34,907 nt of DNA from Nitrospirales bacterium. GTDB taxonomy: Bacteria; Nitrospirota; Nitrospiria; Nitrospirales; UBA2166. Below the pieces are notes generated by a model. That model was not told the DNA's origin. It ran no database searches and saw only the letters and a list, made by a program, of their open reading frames with translations. A program made the translations under genes and the position numbers. This document shows, piece by piece, positions 32,250 to 34,907 of the stretch. How positions within the stretch are numbered: the stretch's first letter is position 1; every line of letters starts with the position of its first letter. The stretch is taken from NCBI GenBank assembly GCA_012965905.1, contig DTRN01000073.1, forward strand, positions 1-34,907, read 5' to 3'.

Positions 32250-33664
32250 TGTCAGGGCAGACGATGTTCGAGAAAATATGGGATGCGCATGTTGTCCGTG
32301 AGAATGAGGCCGGGACGACATTGCTCTATATTGATCGGCATCTCGTGCACGAAGTGACCTCGCCGCAAGCGTTTGAGGGATTGAAACTTGCGGGGAGGAC
32401 GGTACGGCATCCAGAGTTTATCTTGGCGGTTCCGGACCACAATGTCCCAACCACAGATCGCAGTCATGGCATTACAGATCCAATCAGTGCAAAGCAAATA
32501 GAAACCCTGGAAAACAATTGTCGAGAATGGGGGATTCCGTTCTTTGGTCTTGCTGATCAACGGCAGGGGATTGTCCATGTGATTGGCCCGGAACAGGGTT
32601 TCACGCTGCCGGGGATGACGATTGTGTGTGGGGATTCCCACACATCAACCCACGGGGCATTTGGCGCACTGGCATTTGGTATTGGGACGAGCGAAGTTGA
32701 ACACGTCCTCTCAACCCAGTGTTTACTGCAGACCAAACCGCTTACGCTGTTGGTGCAGGTAGATGGCACCCTCTCTCAACATTGCTCGGCAAAAGATATC
32801 ATCCTTGCCATCATCGCGAGAATTGGGACAGCGGGAGCGACTGGATATGTTGTCGAGTACGCTGGTGACACCATACGAGCCCTTTCAATGGAAGGCCGGA
32901 TGACCTTGTGTAATATGTCAATTGAAGCTGGAGCACGCGCTGGAATGATTGCGCCGGATAAACATACGTTTGATTATGTTTGCGGTCGGCCGCTTGCGCC
33001 TACCGGCAAGGTATTCGACGACGCCGTTGAGTCATGGAGGCAACTCAATACCGACTCGGACGCGACGTTTAACAAGGTTGTTGAATTACAGGCTGCGGAC
33101 ATTGCGCCTCAAGTGACTTGGGGAACGAATCCAGGGATGGGAACCGCCGTTGATCAGCGTGTGCCGGATCCGCGATCTATACAGGACAATGCAGTGCGTG
33201 CTGCCACACAGCAGGCATTGGACTATATGGGACTCACGCCTGGAATTCCGATGACTGAGATTGCAATTGATAAGGCATTCATCGGCTCCTGTACCAACGC
33301 GAGAATAGAAGATCTGAGACTTGCGGCGAGCTATGCGAAAGGGAAAAAGGTTCATCAGCGTGTTCACGCCATGGTCGTGCCGGGCTCAGGCTTAGTCAAG
33401 ATGCAGGCTGAAGATGAAGGCTTGGATCAGGTCTTTCAAGAGGCGGGATTTGAATGGCGGGAGGCGGGGTGTTCGATGTGTCTGGCCATGAATCCTGATG
33501 TGCTCAGACCTGGGGAACGCTGTGCATCCACCAGCAATCGAAACTTCGAGGGACGACAGGGAAAAGGCGGACGCACCCATCTTGTGTCCCCAGCAATGGC
33601 GGTTGCGGCGGCAATTGAAGGACACTTTGTGGATATTCGTTCATGGACCCCTTCACAACCGTAA
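32249..33664 (+). CDS. leuC: 3-isopropylmalate dehydratase, large subunit
   Basis: A 471-residue [4Fe-4S] aconitase-family enzyme which, with LeuD, isomerises 2-isopropylmalate to 3-isopropylmalate in leucine synthesis. Markers: [71 protein letters not shown], and the three cluster cysteines in IGSCTNARI and [12 protein letters not shown], with [24 protein letters not shown] near the end. The ATG at 32249 gives the typical [11 protein letters not shown] start; a GTG three bases earlier is in frame. It overlaps leuD by 22 bases. The cluster dependence fits the upstream BolA-glutaredoxin pair. Confidence 0.97.
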   Translation: MSGQTMFEKIWDAHVVRENEAGTTLLYIDRHLVHEVTSPQAFEGLKLAGRTVRHPEFILAVPDHNVPTTDRSHGITDPISAKQIETLENNCREWGIPFFGLADQRQGIVHVIGPEQGFTLPGMTIVCGDSHTSTHGAFGALAFGIGTSEVEHVLSTQCLLQTKPLTLLVQVDGTLSQHCSAKDIILAIIARIGTAGATGYVVEYAGDTIRALSMEGRMTLCNMSIEAGARAGMIAPDKHTFDYVCGRPLAPTGKVFDDAVESWRQLNTDSDATFNKVVELQAADIAPQVTWGTNPGMGTAVDQRVPDPRSIQDNAVRAATQQALDYMGLTPGIPMTEIAIDKAFIGSCTNARIEDLRLAASYAKGKKVHQRVHAMVVPGSGLVKMQAEDEGLDQVFQEAGFEWREAGCSMCLAMNPDVLRPGERCASTSNRNFEGRQGKGGRTHLVSPAMAVAAAIEGHFVDIRSWTPSQP

Positions 33665-34257
33665 CCGGGCTTGTAGCCTCACTTGATCGACTGAATGTCG
33701 ATACCGATCAAATCATCCCCAAACAATATCTCAAAACCATCAAACGCACGGGGCTGAAAGAGGGCCTGTTCTATGATTGGCGGCACACATCAGATGGTTC
33801 CCTTGACCCGACGTTTTTTATGAACCAACCACGTTTTTCTGGGACATCGATTCTGCTCGGTCGAGATAATTTTGGCTGTGGATCATCCCGCGAGCATGCG
33901 CCGTGGGCCTTGCTTGATTATGGGATTCGATGTGTCATTGCTCCGAGTTTCGCCGATATTTTCTACAACAATTGTTTTCAGAATGGCATGTTGCCAATTG
34001 TACTTCCTGACGGTGATATTAACGCGTTGTTTGATACCGTTACTGCCACAGAGGGATATCAGCTGACTGTCAACCTCGACGCCCAAAGCATCTCCACGCC
34101 GGAAGGCAACGTGTTGCAATTTACGATCGATCCTTTTCGTAAATCTTGTCTCCTCAACGGATTAGATACCATCGGCCTCACCTTACAGCACGAGGGCGAT
34201 ATTGCCGCCTATGAAGCAAAGCAGAAGCTAGCTGCACCCTGGCTGTTTTCTGGGTAA
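33643..34257 (+). CDS. leuD: 3-isopropylmalate dehydratase, small subunit
   Basis: A 204-residue swivelling domain partner of LeuC. Landmarks: [61 protein letters not shown], and [22 protein letters not shown] at the end. Length and motifs are standard for the proteobacterial type (about 200 residues). The start at 33643 lies inside the 3' end of leuC, giving a coupled pair. The RND gene begins three bases after its stop. Confidence 0.97.
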   Translation: MDPFTTVTGLVASLDRLNVDTDQIIPKQYLKTIKRTGLKEGLFYDWRHTSDGSLDPTFFMNQPRFSGTSILLGRDNFGCGSSREHAPWALLDYGIRCVIAPSFADIFYNNCFQNGMLPIVLPDGDINALFDTVTATEGYQLTVNLDAQSISTPEGNVLQFTIDPFRKSCLLNGLDTIGLTLQHEGDIAAYEAKQKLAAPWLFSG

Positions 34258-34260
34258 GGT

Positions 34261-34907
34261 GTGAACCATACGCGATTAGACCAAGCGATTGCCGAATGGT
34301 ATGCTCAGCGCCTTCTACGCTTTCCTTGGGTGTTCATCAGCGCATCCCTTCTCCTGTTCGGACTTGGTGCGGCGGGCATTCCCAATACCGGATTCAATGC
34401 GAGCTATCGCGTATTTTTTGGCCCCGATAACCCGCAGCTTCGTGCGTTCGACGATTTTCAAGCCATATATGTCCAAGATGATAACGTAGCCGTCGTTATC
34501 CATCATCCTAACAAGCCGGTCTTTTCGAACGAGGTGCTTGCCTCTGTCCGATCCCTTACGGCGGCCCTTTGGAAGACCCAATACGTCACCCGGGTTGATT
34601 CTGTCACCAACTATCAACATACCCAAGTCATGGAGGATGACCTCCTTGTTGATGATCTTATTTCTGCGCTGCCATTGACCGAGGAATCGCTGCACGAAAA
34701 ACAACAGGTCGCCCTTGCTGAACCGTCGATCAATGGATTGCTTCTTTCCTCCGATGCCGAAGTGACGCAGGTGAATGCCCGAGTCCTCTTTCCTTCCCTT
34801 GTAGAAAATCCTAATGTGGCCAGCGATATCTATGGTGCTGTTGAGCAACTTGTCACACACGAACAGGCTTTACATCCGGACATTGACTATCGCATTACTG
34901 GGATTGT
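34261..34907 (+). CDS. RND-superfamily (MMPL) exporter, N-terminal fragment
   Basis: The frame starts with GTG at 34261 and stays open to the right edge (215 codons). It begins with a short cytoplasmic stretch (HTRLDQAIAEWYAQRLLR), a transmembrane helix (FPWVFISASLLLFGLGAAGI) and then the first extracytoplasmic loop, with SYRVFFGPDNPQLRAFDDF and WKTQYVTRVDSVTNYQHT, the pattern of MMPL/HpnN-like RND permeases. The DDLLVDDLI segment is also typical. The substrate cannot be inferred from this part. It follows leuD by three bases, possibly in the same transcript, although its function is probably unrelated to leucine synthesis. Truncated by the window end. Confidence 0.85.
   Translation, partial: MNHTRLDQAIAEWYAQRLLRFPWVFISASLLLFGLGAAGIPNTGFNASYRVFFGPDNPQLRAFDDFQAIYVQDDNVAVVIHHPNKPVFSNEVLASVRSLTAALWKTQYVTRVDSVTNYQHTQVMEDDLLVDDLISALPLTEESLHEKQQVALAEPSINGLLLSSDAEVTQVNARVLFPSLVENPNVASDIYGAVEQLVTHEQALHPDIDYRITGI

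Overview
The window looks like the chromosome of a free-living Gram-negative bacterium. It encodes periplasmic and outer-membrane-type functions (a SurA-like parvulin, lipoproteins, an RND exporter, YqgE/AlgH), a type II/IV secretion ATPase, the C5-pathway enzyme HemL and the queuosine enzyme QueA. The gene mix (GAF-bearing PilB-like ATPase, CuA-like cupredoxin, CbbQ-like ATPase, two-domain ThyX-like protein, deoxyhypusine-synthase-like protein, TatT-like lipoprotein) reminds me of Nitrospirota, but that is an impression from gene content and not a demonstrated assignment. I see no integrase, transposase, CRISPR array or phage genes.

Layout. 1-2442: the 3' end of an old-yellow-enzyme-type oxidoreductase, yqgE, a YdcF/SanA-like gene and an SRAP (YedK) gene. 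2511-4553: recQ, divergent from SRAP. 4672-9523: a tight seven-gene operon on the + strand, the most interesting part of the window. It encodes a split phosphonopyruvate/sulfopyruvate-type decarboxylase, a 2-aminoethylphosphonate-type transaminase, a MobA-like nucleotidyltransferase, a terpene-cyclase-like QW-repeat protein, a small Rieske protein and a CDP-alcohol phosphotransferase. The logic reads as: make an aminoethyl-phosphonate-like head group, activate it with a nucleotide, transfer it to a (possibly isoprenoid) lipid alcohol. No PEP mutase is present here. 9549-11503: a TatT-like lipoprotein and a parvulin.

11599-15758: a serine-tRNA locus with serS, tRNA-Ser(UGA), tRNA-Ser(GCU) and two radical-SAM tRNA methylthiotransferases (MtaB-like and MiaB). 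15775-19191 (minus strand): a CuA-like cupredoxin, Ppx/GppA phosphatase and CbbQ-type AAA ATPase, then a class I glutamine-amidotransferase-like hydrolase and a small exported protein. 19338-20045: a decayed GAF-PAS sensory gene, followed by an AT-rich gap. 20315-21601: hemL, then a hidden 44-residue membrane protein on the minus strand. 21917-24214: a GspE/PilB ATPase with an N-terminal GAF domain.

24407-27926: a deoxyhypusine-synthase-like protein, a tandem ThyX-like protein and a membrane-anchored SUMF1 protein, tightly packed. 27951-30016 (minus): a membrane protein, an unrecognised protein and a DUF1338/HglS-family dioxygenase. 30080-31322: a small lipoprotein and queA. 31411-34907: bolA, a monothiol glutaredoxin, a small membrane protein, leuC, leuD and the start of an RND exporter. 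This run places Fe-S cluster handling proteins directly ahead of a [4Fe-4S] dehydratase.
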